Below are positions 1 through 5,794 of a stretch of 6,060 bases of DNA, piece after piece. Source of the DNA: Veillonella sp. Lineage in GTDB: Bacteria > Bacillota > Negativicutes > Veillonellales > Veillonellaceae. The notes beneath the pieces are model-generated. The model had not been told where the DNA came from and ran no database searches. It saw nothing but the letters and a program-made list of their open reading frames with translations. Positions within the stretch are counted from its first letter, which is position 1. Every line of letters starts with the position of its first letter. The position numbers were made by a program, and so were the translations under genes. The stretch lies in NCBI GenBank assembly GCA_019419725.1, contig DXZL01000091.1, forward strand, positions 1-6,060, written 5' to 3'.

Positions 1-724
1 AATAACCTAAAAACTCAATATTACCTTCCATACCTTTAATTGGTGAGAAAGTTAATCCATGAACATATAATCCACAATCATGAGCAACGTGTAAGATACG
101 ATGTAAAACCTCTTTATGGATTTCCGGGTCGCGCACAATACCACCTTTGCCAACATTTTCTTTGCCAGCTTCAAATTGCGGCTTAATTAAAGCAACGAGG
201 GAGCCTGTATCTTTTAACAATGTAGTAGCTACAGGCAATACTTTATCTAAAGAGATAAATGCTACATCTATGGAAATAAAGTCAACCAGTTCACCTAATT
301 GTTCTGGTGTGACAGTGCGAATATTTTGCTTTTCCATGTTGATAACACGTGGGTCTTGACGTAACTTCCAAGCTAATTGATTATAGCCTACATCGATAGC
401 AAATACTTTAGCTGCTCCATTTTGTAGAGCACAATCTGTAAAACCACCAGTGCTGGCACCTATATCGACCATAACAGCGTCTTGTAAATCGATAGGATAC
501 GTTTGAATAGCTTTTTCTAACTTTAGTCCACCACGACTAACATAAGGTAAGGTGTTACCCTTTACTACGATATTAGCATCTACAGGAATTTTTGTACCCG
601 CTTTATCAATACGTGTTGTATCCATAAAGATTTGGCCAGCCATTATGGCTGCTTTGGCTTTTTCTCTACTTTCAAAAAGCCCTCGATTAACGAGGAGTAT
701 GTCTAAACGTTCTTTACTACTCAT
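1..724 (-). CDS. tlyA: TlyA family rRNA 2'-O-methyltransferase, 3' end cut by window edge
   Basis: The 241 visible residues have the full TlyA architecture. An N-terminal S4 RNA-binding domain (about residues 5-65, starting KERLDILLVNRGLFESREKA) is followed by an FtsJ/RrmJ-type Rossmann methyltransferase domain. The SAM-binding motif is DIGASTGGFTD at 87-97. A K-D-K-E catalytic tetrad is visible as K68 (SRGGLKL), D153 (SIDVAFISL), K181 (IKPQFE) and E237 (GNIEF). Known members methylate ribose of 23S rRNA C1920 and, in some species, 16S rRNA C1409 in the cytoplasm, which affects capreomycin/viomycin sensitivity. The old name 'hemolysin A' is probably misleading here. Its ATG overlaps the stop of the upstream PAP2-like gene as ATGA, and no strong Shine-Dalgarno is visible, so translational coupling is likely. 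By comparison with family length, only a few tens of residues should be missing past position 1. Confidence 0.95.
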   Translation of the reverse strand, partial: MSSKERLDILLVNRGLFESREKAKAAIMAGQIFMDTTRIDKAGTKIPVDANIVVKGNTLPYVSRGGLKLEKAIQTYPIDLQDAVMVDIGASTGGFTDCALQNGAAKVFAIDVGYNQLAWKLRQDPRVINMEKQNIRTVTPEQLGELVDFISIDVAFISLDKVLPVATTLLKDTGSLVALIKPQFEAGKENVGKGGIVRDPEIHKEVLHRILHVAHDCGLYVHGLTFSPIKGMEGNIEFLGY

Positions 725-1200
725 ATCACACCATTGTAAATATAATAAAATTGAATACACGCTACAATAATACCGAGGATTAATCCCCCAAATACCTCTA
801 CTGGAGTATGTCCTAATAACTCTTTTAAGGCCTCTTTACGAGTAATGACAACAGGTATGTTTTTCTTTGTAAAATAATCTACAATTTGGTTTAGAATTTG
901 AGCTTGTCGCCCAGCCTCTAATCGTACACCTGATGCATCATACATAACTACAATAGAGAATACTAAGGATAGGATAAAGAGATCAGAAGCTCCATTTTTC
1001 AGATAAATAGCTGTAGTTGTAGCGATTACAAAGGATGTATGCGAACTTGGAAAACCTCCAGATCCCACTAATCGTTCTGGACGAAATTTACCATGCCGAA
1101 CTAGTTGCCATACGAATTTGATAGCCTGAGCAGTAAACCAACCCCAAAATGCGGCTTGCGCTATGTAGTTGTGTGCTATTTGTGGTAATATATCAATCAT
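721..1200 (-). CDS. Divergent PAP2 family (DUF212, YuiD-like) membrane protein
   Basis: This 159-residue protein carries the hallmark motifs of the DUF212 family, distant relatives of PAP2 phosphatases: GGFPSSHTS at 48-56, YDASGVRLEAGRQAQILN at 87-104 and LLGHTPVEVFGG at 128-139. The SSHTS and GHTPVEV segments resemble the PSGH and SRxxxxxH motifs of true PAP2 enzymes. Hydrophobic stretches near 14-32, 57-67, 74-87 and 134-155 suggest a small integral membrane protein. A lipid-phosphate or isoprenoid-diphosphate phosphatase role is plausible but, as far as I know, unproven for this family. The start codon has AGAAGG about 8 nt upstream. The gene lies 28 bp after ispA and overlaps tlyA by 4 bp, so it is an internal operon member. 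Its position beside a prenyl diphosphate synthase makes a polyprenyl-phosphate substrate attractive; that is inference. Confidence 0.88.
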   Translation of the reverse strand: MIDILPQIAHNYIAQAAFWGWFTAQAIKFVWQLVRHGKFRPERLVGSGGFPSSHTSFVIATTTAIYLKNGASDLFILSLVFSIVVMYDASGVRLEAGRQAQILNQIVDYFTKKNIPVVITRKEALKELLGHTPVEVFGGLILGIIVACIQFYYIYNGVI

Positions 1201-1228
1201 TATTTATACCTTCTACAGGTCGTAACAA

Positions 1229-2107
1229 TTAATTAGTGCGTTCTAAAAGATAATCAATTAGAGCAGCTAGAATAGATGTATCATAGGAAACAGAATTTAG
1301 TGCATCATGGGCTTGTTTACCAACTAAGGAAGCTTGATTCTTAGCTTCATCTAAACCTAGTAGAGATACATAGGTTGATTTATGTTGGCGAATATCACTG
1401 CCAGGTGTTTTTCCTAATTCTTCAATAGTACCAGTTACATCTAGAATATCATCAGTAATTTGGAATAACAATCCTAAACAATTTGCATATTCCATAAGTG
1501 CTGTTCTCGTAGCAGTATCTGCATTGCCTAAGATGAGCCCTAATTCTACAGATGCATTAAATAATGCCCCTGTCTTTCCGCGGTGTAAAACCTTTAACTC
1601 CTCAAGTGGTATATGCTTATCTTCACTGAGCATATCGAAGGCTTGACCACCAACCATACCTTCAGGACCCGCTGCAGTAGCTACGCATTGAATGGCCTCA
1701 ATTTTTTGTTGAGGTGTAGCAGTTGTATTAGTAGTCATTAGCTGAAAAGCATATGTCAATAATCCATCACCTGCAAGAATAGCCATACCTTCACCATAAA
1801 CTTTATGATTTGTTAAATTACCTCTACGATAATCATCATTATCCATGGCTGGTAAATCATCATGTACTAAGGAATATGTATGGATGCACTCCATAGCACA
1901 TAGAAATTCCTTATAATCAGCTGGATCTTTATGAAGCATTTCTAATACAGCTTTAGATAAGATTGGTCGGATTCGTTTGCCACCTTGCATTAAACTGTAA
2001 TTCATAGATTCATAAAGGGGTTTAAATTCTCGATTTGGGCTAGTTAATACTTCACCTAACCATTGTTCAATATGTTGTTTGCTAGACGCTAAATAGTCTT
2101 TGAACAT
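1229..2107 (-). CDS. ispA: Short-chain polyprenyl diphosphate synthase (farnesyl/geranylgeranyl diphosphate synthase)
   Basis: A 292-residue trans-isoprenyl diphosphate synthase of the usual bacterial length. It condenses isopentenyl diphosphate with allylic diphosphates in the cytoplasm, giving FPP and possibly GGPP for undecaprenyl phosphate, quinones and related lipids. Visible motifs are GGKRIRP at 42-48, the first aspartate-rich motif DDLPAMD at 83-89 (within HTYSLVHDDLPAMDNDDYRR), KTG at 178-180, and the second aspartate-rich motif DDILD at 219-223, followed by LGKTPGSD at 231-238. The two-residue insertion in the first motif (DDxxxxD) is typical of bacterial IspA-type FPP synthases. 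Product chain length cannot be fixed from sequence alone, so FPP synthase is the best guess. AAGGAG lies 5 nt before the ATG and overlaps the xseB stop; the gap to xseB is 9 bp. A neighbouring dxs, common in relatives, is not seen here. Confidence 0.95.
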   Translation of the reverse strand: MFKDYLASSKQHIEQWLGEVLTSPNREFKPLYESMNYSLMQGGKRIRPILSKAVLEMLHKDPADYKEFLCAMECIHTYSLVHDDLPAMDNDDYRRGNLTNHKVYGEGMAILAGDGLLTYAFQLMTTNTTATPQQKIEAIQCVATAAGPEGMVGGQAFDMLSEDKHIPLEELKVLHRGKTGALFNASVELGLILGNADTATRTALMEYANCLGLLFQITDDILDVTGTIEELGKTPGSDIRQHKSTYVSLLGLDEAKNQASLVGKQAHDALNSVSYDTSILAALIDYLLERTN

Positions 2108-2111
2108 AGAA

Positions 2112-2118
2112 TCTCCTT
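2112..2118 (-). promoter_or_regulatory. Ribosome binding site of ispA overlapping the xseB stop codon
   Basis: On the minus strand AAGGAGA begins inside the TAA stop of xseB and sits just upstream of the ispA ATG (TAAGGAGATTCTATG). Ribosomes finishing xseB would be placed on the ispA start, so coupled translation is likely. Confidence 0.75.
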
Positions 2119-2323
2119 ATTCGCTGATGCGGACTTCTTCGATAATTTGTTGTACTTCATCTTCTACAGAATCAAGCATTTCTGCACATTCTTTTACTAA
2201 TGTTAAGCCCTTCTTATATTGCGTTAAAAGCTCAGAGATAGTCATATCACCATCGTCTAATTGTTTAACAATATCCTCTAAGGCTTTATATTTTTTCTCA
2301 TAACTTTTTAGTGATGCGGCCAT
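2117..2323 (-). CDS. xseB: Exodeoxyribonuclease VII small subunit
   Basis: A 68-residue helical protein with the XseB pattern at about 15-50: LEDIVKQLDDGDMTISELL, then YKKGLTLVKECAEML. XseB folds as a helical hairpin and several copies bind the coiled-coil region of XseA to form exonuclease VII, which degrades single-stranded DNA from both ends in the cytoplasm during repair. The length is normal for the family. The start is well fixed by AAAGGAGG 9 nt upstream. The first 26 bp, and the ribosome binding site itself, lie inside the 3' end of xseA in another frame. This fits coupled synthesis of a complex that needs more small than large subunits. The C-terminus (IIEEVRISE) is acidic. Confidence 0.95.
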   Translation of the reverse strand: MAASLKSYEKKYKALEDIVKQLDDGDMTISELLTQYKKGLTLVKECAEMLDSVEDEVQQIIEEVRISE

Positions 2324-3521
2324 CTTTGTGCGCCTCCTTTACCGTAGCAGTAACATACCCATCAGCAAGTGTAACTCGTATATCATCCTTTGGATGTAAT
2401 TGCGTAACAGACGTAATAGGTTTATCCTTATGTTCAACCTTTGCAAATCCTTTTACCATCATTTGTAATGGATTAAGAGATTCTAATTGTTGAGCTAACA
2501 ATGCTAGACTATGTTTCTCTGTATTGCATCGTTCTTTTGTAGCATTGGTTAATGACTGTGAAAGCTCTTGTAAATGTGTTTTTTGTTTATGTAGAAATTG
2601 TAGAGCTGGAATGCCTAATCTACGATTAAAGAGCAATGTTAAATCGGTACGTTTCTGTTGTAATGTATACCGTATAAACTCATGTAGATACTCTTCTTTT
2701 TCTGACAATTGATCTTGTAATGTCGTTATAGGAAGCACTGCCATTTCTGCAGCATGACTAGGTGTTGCTCCACGAGCATCTGCAACATAATCACATAAGG
2801 TATAATCTGTTTCATGACCTACTGCTGAAATAATTGGCGTATTAGCAGTATAAATCGCCTCTACAACAGATCTATCATTGAAACACCATAGATCTTCCAT
2901 AGATCCACCACCACGACCAACGATGATAACATCTACATCGGGATCAGCATCGGCAGCAGCAATACCTCTTGCAATAACAGGTCCTGCAGTATTGCCTTGG
3001 ACAGGAACGGAGAATAATTTAAATTGCATTAGTGGGTTACGTCTCTCACTGACATGTAAAATATCATGTAATACAGCACCAGATTGAGATGTAACAATGC
3101 CTATGCAACTTGCCATGTACGGAAGACTTTGTTTGTGGCTGTCATCAAAGTATCCTAGCGCCGTTAACTCCCGTTTTAACGCGTCAAATTCAAGTTGTAA
3201 TGGACTTTTAGAGCCTATTTGCATATCTGATGCAATAAGATTTAAACGGCCCATTTTATTGTAAAAATTAACAGATGCTTTTACAGTGACTAATAATCCA
3301 TTTTGAATGGCATTAGCAAGTCCCTTTTGCATGACCGTACTAGACCACATGGTAACATCAATAGCGGATTCTTCGTCTTTTAATGAGAAATACATATGGC
3401 CACTACTATGGCGCTTTGCGTTAATAATGGTACCGCTAACATAGACATTCTTAAGGAGATATTCACGGTCTAATGTGCGCTTTATAAGATTGTTTAATTG
3501 TGTAATGGTTAATACATTCAC
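2298..3521 (-). CDS. xseA: Exodeoxyribonuclease VII large subunit
   Basis: A 407-residue XseA. The N-terminal OB-fold nucleic-acid-binding domain spans about 1-102 (VYVSGTIINAKRHSSGHMYFSLKD at 27-50). The catalytic domain follows at about 125-330, with the family hallmarks IGIVTSQSGAVLHDIL (140-155), SERRNP (158-163), VGRGGGSMEDLWCFND (201-216), SAVGHETDYTLCDYVADAR (232-250) and ATPSHAAE (252-259). Conserved D153, H236 and D239 are probable catalytic residues by family alignment. A long helical/coiled-coil part (about 265-345) should bind XseB. A C-terminal cap starts at NPLQMMVKGFA (350-360). The start codon is GTG, with AGAGGG 5 nt upstream and only 2 nt between the TsaD-like stop and this start. 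The nearby ATG, at codon 2, is out of frame. The 3' end overlaps xseB by 26 bp. Confidence 0.96.
   Translation of the reverse strand: MNVLTITQLNNLIKRTLDREYLLKNVYVSGTIINAKRHSSGHMYFSLKDEESAIDVTMWSSTVMQKGLANAIQNGLLVTVKASVNFYNKMGRLNLIASDMQIGSKSPLQLEFDALKRELTALGYFDDSHKQSLPYMASCIGIVTSQSGAVLHDILHVSERRNPLMQFKLFSVPVQGNTAGPVIARGIAAADADPDVDVIIVGRGGGSMEDLWCFNDRSVVEAIYTANTPIISAVGHETDYTLCDYVADARGATPSHAAEMAVLPITTLQDQLSEKEEYLHEFIRYTLQQKRTDLTLLFNRRLGIPALQFLHKQKTHLQELSQSLTNATKERCNTEKHSLALLAQQLESLNPLQMMVKGFAKVEHKDKPITSVTQLHPKDDIRVTLADGYVTATVKEAHKDGRITKKL
2333..2340 (-). promoter_or_regulatory. Strong ribosome binding site of xseB inside the xseA coding region
   Basis: On the minus strand AAAGGAGG lies 9 nt before the xseB ATG. 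In the xseA frame the same bases encode part of KEAHKDG. It fixes the xseB start and shows that the 3' end of xseA is constrained by two functions. Confidence 0.8.
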
Positions 3522-3523
3522 GA

Positions 3524-4477
3524 TTACCCTCTAGATTCTTGTAAAAAAGCAGCGCCAAAAGCATTGCCAGTGGCATTATCAACAGAAAATTGTGGCTGTG
3601 CTACATGTAATGTAAGATGATTACGTCTACAATAATGCTCCATACGTTGACGAAGTAAACTATTGCTCATTACACCACCTACGGCAATTAATGTTCGAAC
3701 AGGTTTATTTTGTAAATGATAGGTAATCATTTTTTCTAATGCATTTCCTATGGAGGTGAATACAGCTCTCGCTAAATTAGATTTTTCTATATCATCCATA
3801 GCATCACTTATACGTCGCATAGCCGCACTACATGGGCCAGCAAAGCTAATCCAACCATCTTTTACAGAAGATGGCAACGGATCATATTCTGTAGTTTGTA
3901 ATGCTAATGCTTCTAGATGTTTTCCTGCAGGAAATGGCAAGCCCATAGCAACACCGATACGGTCTACATATTGTCCACCTTGTAAATCCTTAGATCCCCC
4001 GATAATATGAGAGTCAAATATCCCATCACCTTTATAATGACAATACACGAGTTCTGTAGTACCACCTGATAAATGAAGTGCTAAGAATGGTTCACTGGGA
4101 ATTGTTTTTAATTCTCGTAGTGCTGCTAAAATATGATTTTCTTGGTGTGCGAAAACGTGTAGCGGTACATTCATCAAATGATTAAGAGACTGTCCGTATC
4201 CTAGCCCCACCATAAAAGCAGGCATATAGGAATTTTCCTCACGTCTAGGAAACCCGCTAACACCAATACCACTAATAGGAAGCTGTGGCAATTCAGATAT
4301 CAACTTAGGCAATGCCTTTGTATGTTGAAAGACCATATTTGATTGTTGTAGGCCTCGCTCACCTTGTTTGACCTCTAATATTTTGCGAGCTTCACCAACT
4401 ATGTGAAAGTCGCTATCTATAATGGCACAACTTGTAGTGTAGCAACTAGTATCAATGCCTAAGTAATATCGTTTCAT
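3524..4477 (-). CDS. TsaD/Kae1-like ATPase-fold protein (paralog of the tRNA t6A enzyme, old name O-sialoglycoprotein endopeptidase)
   Basis: A 317-residue ASKHA-fold protein of the TsaD/Kae1/Qri7 superfamily. The metal-site residues of TsaD are kept: HQENH at 111-115 (HxxxH) and D300 in SVDNATGNAFG. Nucleotide-binding features are also visible: LGIDTS (6-11), LSGGTTEL (136-143), GGQYVDRIGVAMGLPFPAG (167-185) and GGVMSN (267-272). It differs from bona fide TsaD in the N-terminal motif: TsaD usually reads ETSCDETS, whereas here it is DTSCYTTS, lacking both acidic residues after the cysteine. It matches, from memory, a second clade in Clostridia/Negativicutes often found between nusB and xseA and annotated only as a Kae1-like or glycoprotease protein. 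True TsaD, with TsaB and TsaE, should be encoded elsewhere. Its biochemical function is unknown; it may act in tRNA modification or have diverged. The start overlaps the nusB stop as TAATG. Confidence 0.85.
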   Translation of the reverse strand: MKRYYLGIDTSCYTTSCAIIDSDFHIVGEARKILEVKQGERGLQQSNMVFQHTKALPKLISELPQLPISGIGVSGFPRREENSYMPAFMVGLGYGQSLNHLMNVPLHVFAHQENHILAALRELKTIPSEPFLALHLSGGTTELVYCHYKGDGIFDSHIIGGSKDLQGGQYVDRIGVAMGLPFPAGKHLEALALQTTEYDPLPSSVKDGWISFAGPCSAAMRRISDAMDDIEKSNLARAVFTSIGNALEKMITYHLQNKPVRTLIAVGGVMSNSLLRQRMEHYCRRNHLTLHVAQPQFSVDNATGNAFGAAFLQESRG

Positions 4478-4881
4478 TATTTACTCTTATTATATGCATC
4501 TAAAATTGCGTTGATTAATTTATAGGAAGAATCAGAACCAAAATCTTTAGCTAACTGAATAGCTTCGTTGATAGCTATAGATGGTTCCAAAGGATCAGCT
4601 TCATTTGTCATTTCCCATAGAGCAATACGTAAAATAGCACGGTCAACTTTATCCAAGTTTTCAACTTTACGTGATTTACAGAATGGTTGTAATGTGGCAT
4701 CGATAGTTTCAGAAGCGGATAATACACCATTTATGATGCTATTAGCATAGGCTTTATCCATTGATTTATGCATGTGCCCTTCTGGAAACTGCACATCATT
4801 TTGATCAACATGAAATTCATTAGCATATAACATTTGAAATGCGTATTGACGTGCTTCACGTCGATTTCGCTTAATTACCAT
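4477..4881 (-). CDS. nusB: Transcription antitermination factor NusB
   Basis: A 134-residue all-helical NusB of normal length. The N-terminal RNA-binding arm reads RNRREARQYAFQMLYANE (5-22). The C-terminal signature has DKVDRAILRIALWEM (77-91), SIAINEAIQLAKDFG (101-115) and SYKLINAILD (119-128). NusB pairs with NusE (ribosomal protein S10) on boxA RNA and supports processive rRNA transcription. An in-frame ATG 15 codons upstream (at 4926) would add MFILKVLLKKRSQLY, but that start has poor Shine-Dalgarno spacing and lies deep in the upstream Asp23 gene. The chosen ATG has AAGGAG 10 nt before it and places the RNA-binding arm at the N-terminus, as in homologs. It still overlaps the Asp23 stop by 11 bp, and its own stop overlaps the next gene by 1 bp, so translation is probably coupled on both sides. 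Confidence 0.95.
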   Translation of the reverse strand: MVIKRNRREARQYAFQMLYANEFHVDQNDVQFPEGHMHKSMDKAYANSIINGVLSASETIDATLQPFCKSRKVENLDKVDRAILRIALWEMTNEADPLEPSIAINEAIQLAKDFGSDSSYKLINAILDAYNKSK

Positions 4882-5266
4882 GTAGAGTTGGCTCCTTTTC
4901 TTTAACAATACCTTCAATATGAACATCTACCTTAACATGGTCAAGATCAAGCATATTTTTTAAGGTTTGTTTGATTTCTAACTGCAATTGTTTGGATAAC
5001 TCAATTAGATTGTACCCATACAATGCTTTAATATAAATATTGATTTCAATAAAGCCTTTACGATGTTTAACATTGATACCTGGTAAACTGCGTTGACCAA
5101 AGGCATGTGTAATTCCCTCTACTAATTCATCGTAAAAGCGAGGGCTTAAAGAATGAATACCTGGAATCGTAGCCAATGTTTTTGTTGCTACATCAATGAT
5201 GACAGAGTCTGCAATATCTATGGTATCCATATCTAATCCGTAGTTTAATTGATTGTCTGAACTCAT
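4871..5266 (-). CDS. Asp23/Gls24 family envelope stress response protein (second of a tandem pair)
   Basis: A 131-residue soluble protein of the Asp23/Gls24 (DUF322, YloU-like) family. The typical order is visible: an N-terminal VIIDVATKTLATIPGIHSLS stretch (22-41), a central strand pair around INVKHRKGFIEINIYIKALYGYN (64-86), an amphipathic helix LIELSKQLQLEIKQTLKNM (87-105) and a final strand VKVDVHIEGIV (111-121). In staphylococci, Asp23 is tethered at the membrane through AmaP and linked to cell-envelope stress. In Clostridia-like genomes a family member often precedes nusB, and its precise role is not known. No signal peptide or membrane segment is seen. Its ATG has AGGAGG 8 nt upstream, and the upstream paralog's stop codon forms part of that site. 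Its own 3' end overlaps nusB by 11 bp. Confidence 0.9.
   Translation of the reverse strand: MSSDNQLNYGLDMDTIDIADSVIIDVATKTLATIPGIHSLSPRFYDELVEGITHAFGQRSLPGINVKHRKGFIEINIYIKALYGYNLIELSKQLQLEIKQTLKNMLDLDHVKVDVHIEGIVKEKEPTLHGN
4892..4897 (-). promoter_or_regulatory. Ribosome binding site deciding the nusB start
   Basis: AAGGAG on the minus strand sits 10 nt upstream of the ATG at 4881-4879, within the last codons of the upstream Asp23-family gene. It supports the 134-residue NusB over the 149-residue version starting at 4926. Confidence 0.7.
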
Positions 5267-5273
5267 ATAGATA

Positions 5274-5281
5274 CCCTCCTA
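5274..5281 (-). promoter_or_regulatory. Ribosome binding site containing the stop codon of the upstream gene
   Basis: On the minus strand TAGGAGGG contains the TAG stop of the first Asp23-family gene (codons SQP-stop) and a near-perfect Shine-Dalgarno for the second one, whose ATG follows 7 nt after it. This suggests coupled expression of the pair. Confidence 0.75.
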
Positions 5282-5659
5282 AGGCTGTGATGGTGTTACT
5301 AAATCATCAAATACAATGTCTTGTACCACTACATCAATGGTTTGCACTTCAATTTCTGTATAAGAAACTAAAGCTGTTTTTATACGTTCTTGTAAACGTA
5401 AGGCCACATCCGGAATACGATATCCATATTGAATACACACATATAATGTAACGGAAATAGCTCCTTCATCATTAAATGATATTTTTACACCTTCATGATC
5501 AGATTTACGTCTAAAGAAGGTATTAACACCATCATTAAAGGTGGAGCTCATATGATGTATACCCTTTGTCTCAAGTGCAGCCATGGTGACAATCGTAGCA
5601 TATACATCTTCACTAATCTTAATTTTACCCGACTCTAGTTCAGTATTTTTCTTGGTCAT
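5279..5659 (-). CDS. Asp23/Gls24 family protein (first of a tandem pair)
   Basis: A 126-residue Asp23/Gls24-family protein. It opens with GKIKISEDVYATIVTMAALE (11-30), then TKGIHHMSS (31-39), the classic start of this fold. A central strand region follows (VKISFNDEGAISVTLYVCIQYGYRIPDVA, 58-86), then a helix LRLQERIKTALVSYTEIEV (87-105) and a final strand TIDVVVQDIVF (107-117). No membrane segment or signal peptide is seen, so it should be cytosolic unless anchored by a partner. A GTG 8 codons upstream (5683) would add MLFLKEAS, but those codons lie in the terminator stem and U-tract and in the ribosome binding site. The ATG at 5659 has GAAAGAGG 5 nt upstream and is preferred. It is the first gene after the efp terminator and shares domain layout, but limited identity, with the gene that follows it. 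Confidence 0.88.
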   Translation of the reverse strand: MTKKNTELESGKIKISEDVYATIVTMAALETKGIHHMSSTFNDGVNTFFRRKSDHEGVKISFNDEGAISVTLYVCIQYGYRIPDVALRLQERIKTALVSYTEIEVQTIDVVVQDIVFDDLVTPSQP

Positions 5660-5664
5660 ACTGG

Positions 5665-5672
5665 CCTCTTTC
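5665..5672 (-). promoter_or_regulatory. Ribosome binding site of the first Asp23-family gene, abutting the terminator U-tract
   Basis: GAAAGAGG on the minus strand ends 5 nt before the ATG at 5659-5657. It begins at the base after the T-run of the upstream terminator. It decides the start in favour of the 126-residue form. Confidence 0.65.
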
Positions 5673-5720
5673 AAAAAAAGCACTTGTCCCTATATATAAT
5701 TACATAGACGACAAGTGCTT
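5673..5720 (-). terminator. Rho-independent terminator between efp and the Asp23-nusB operon
   Basis: A perfect 11-bp inverted repeat (AAGCACTTGTC at 5678-5688 on the plus strand, GACAAGTGCTT at 5710-5720) encloses a 21-nt AT-rich loop. On the minus strand the second arm runs into seven consecutive T residues (5679-5673, two of them in the stem). There is no T-run on the other side, so it works for minus-strand transcripts. It would end efp transcription or attenuate read-through into the downstream operon. The long loop is unusual for a simple terminator. Confidence 0.8.
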
Positions 5721-5735
5721 ACAGTGCAAATGTTA

Positions 5736-5785
5736 GGATATATGGGGAATAAGATTCCATGAAAAGATCTTGCCCCAATACATAT
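5736..5785 (-). other. Imperfect hairpin downstream of efp
   Basis: On the plus strand, GGGG (5744-5747) pairs with CCCC (5773-5776) and AAGAT (5751-5755) pairs with ATCTT (5767-5771), leaving a loop TCCATGAAAAG. The AT-rich flanks ATATAT and AATACATAT extend the stem with a bulge. No T-run follows on the minus strand, so it does not look like an intrinsic terminator. It may protect the 3' end of the efp transcript. Its function is unknown, and the pairing was judged by eye. Confidence 0.4.
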
Positions 5786-5794
5786 CAATACGTA

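Noticed and set aside
1..724. Hemolysin function for the TlyA homolog
   Set aside because: The S4 plus FtsJ domain layout and intact K-D-K-E tetrad indicate an rRNA methyltransferase. The hemolysin name is a historical annotation.
3750..4010. 86-codon open frame on the plus strand
   Set aside because: It lies wholly inside the TsaD-like gene, shows no recognisable domain, and has no ribosome binding site context. The other plus-strand frames also overlie clear minus-strand genes.
3524..4477. Secreted O-sialoglycoprotein endopeptidase
   Set aside because: No signal peptide is present, and the fold is that of ATP-binding TsaD/Kae1 proteins. The protease name for this family is considered erroneous.
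4882..4926. N-terminal extension of NusB from an upstream in-frame ATG at 4926
   Set aside because: The extra 15 residues lie in the Asp23 coding region and do not fit the NusB N-terminus, and the start has poor Shine-Dalgarno spacing. The ATG at 4881 has a good AAGGAG.
5660..5683. GTG start at 5683 for the first Asp23-family gene
   Set aside because: It would translate through the terminator stem, T-run and ribosome binding site, and the ATG at 5659 is well placed behind GAAAGAGG.
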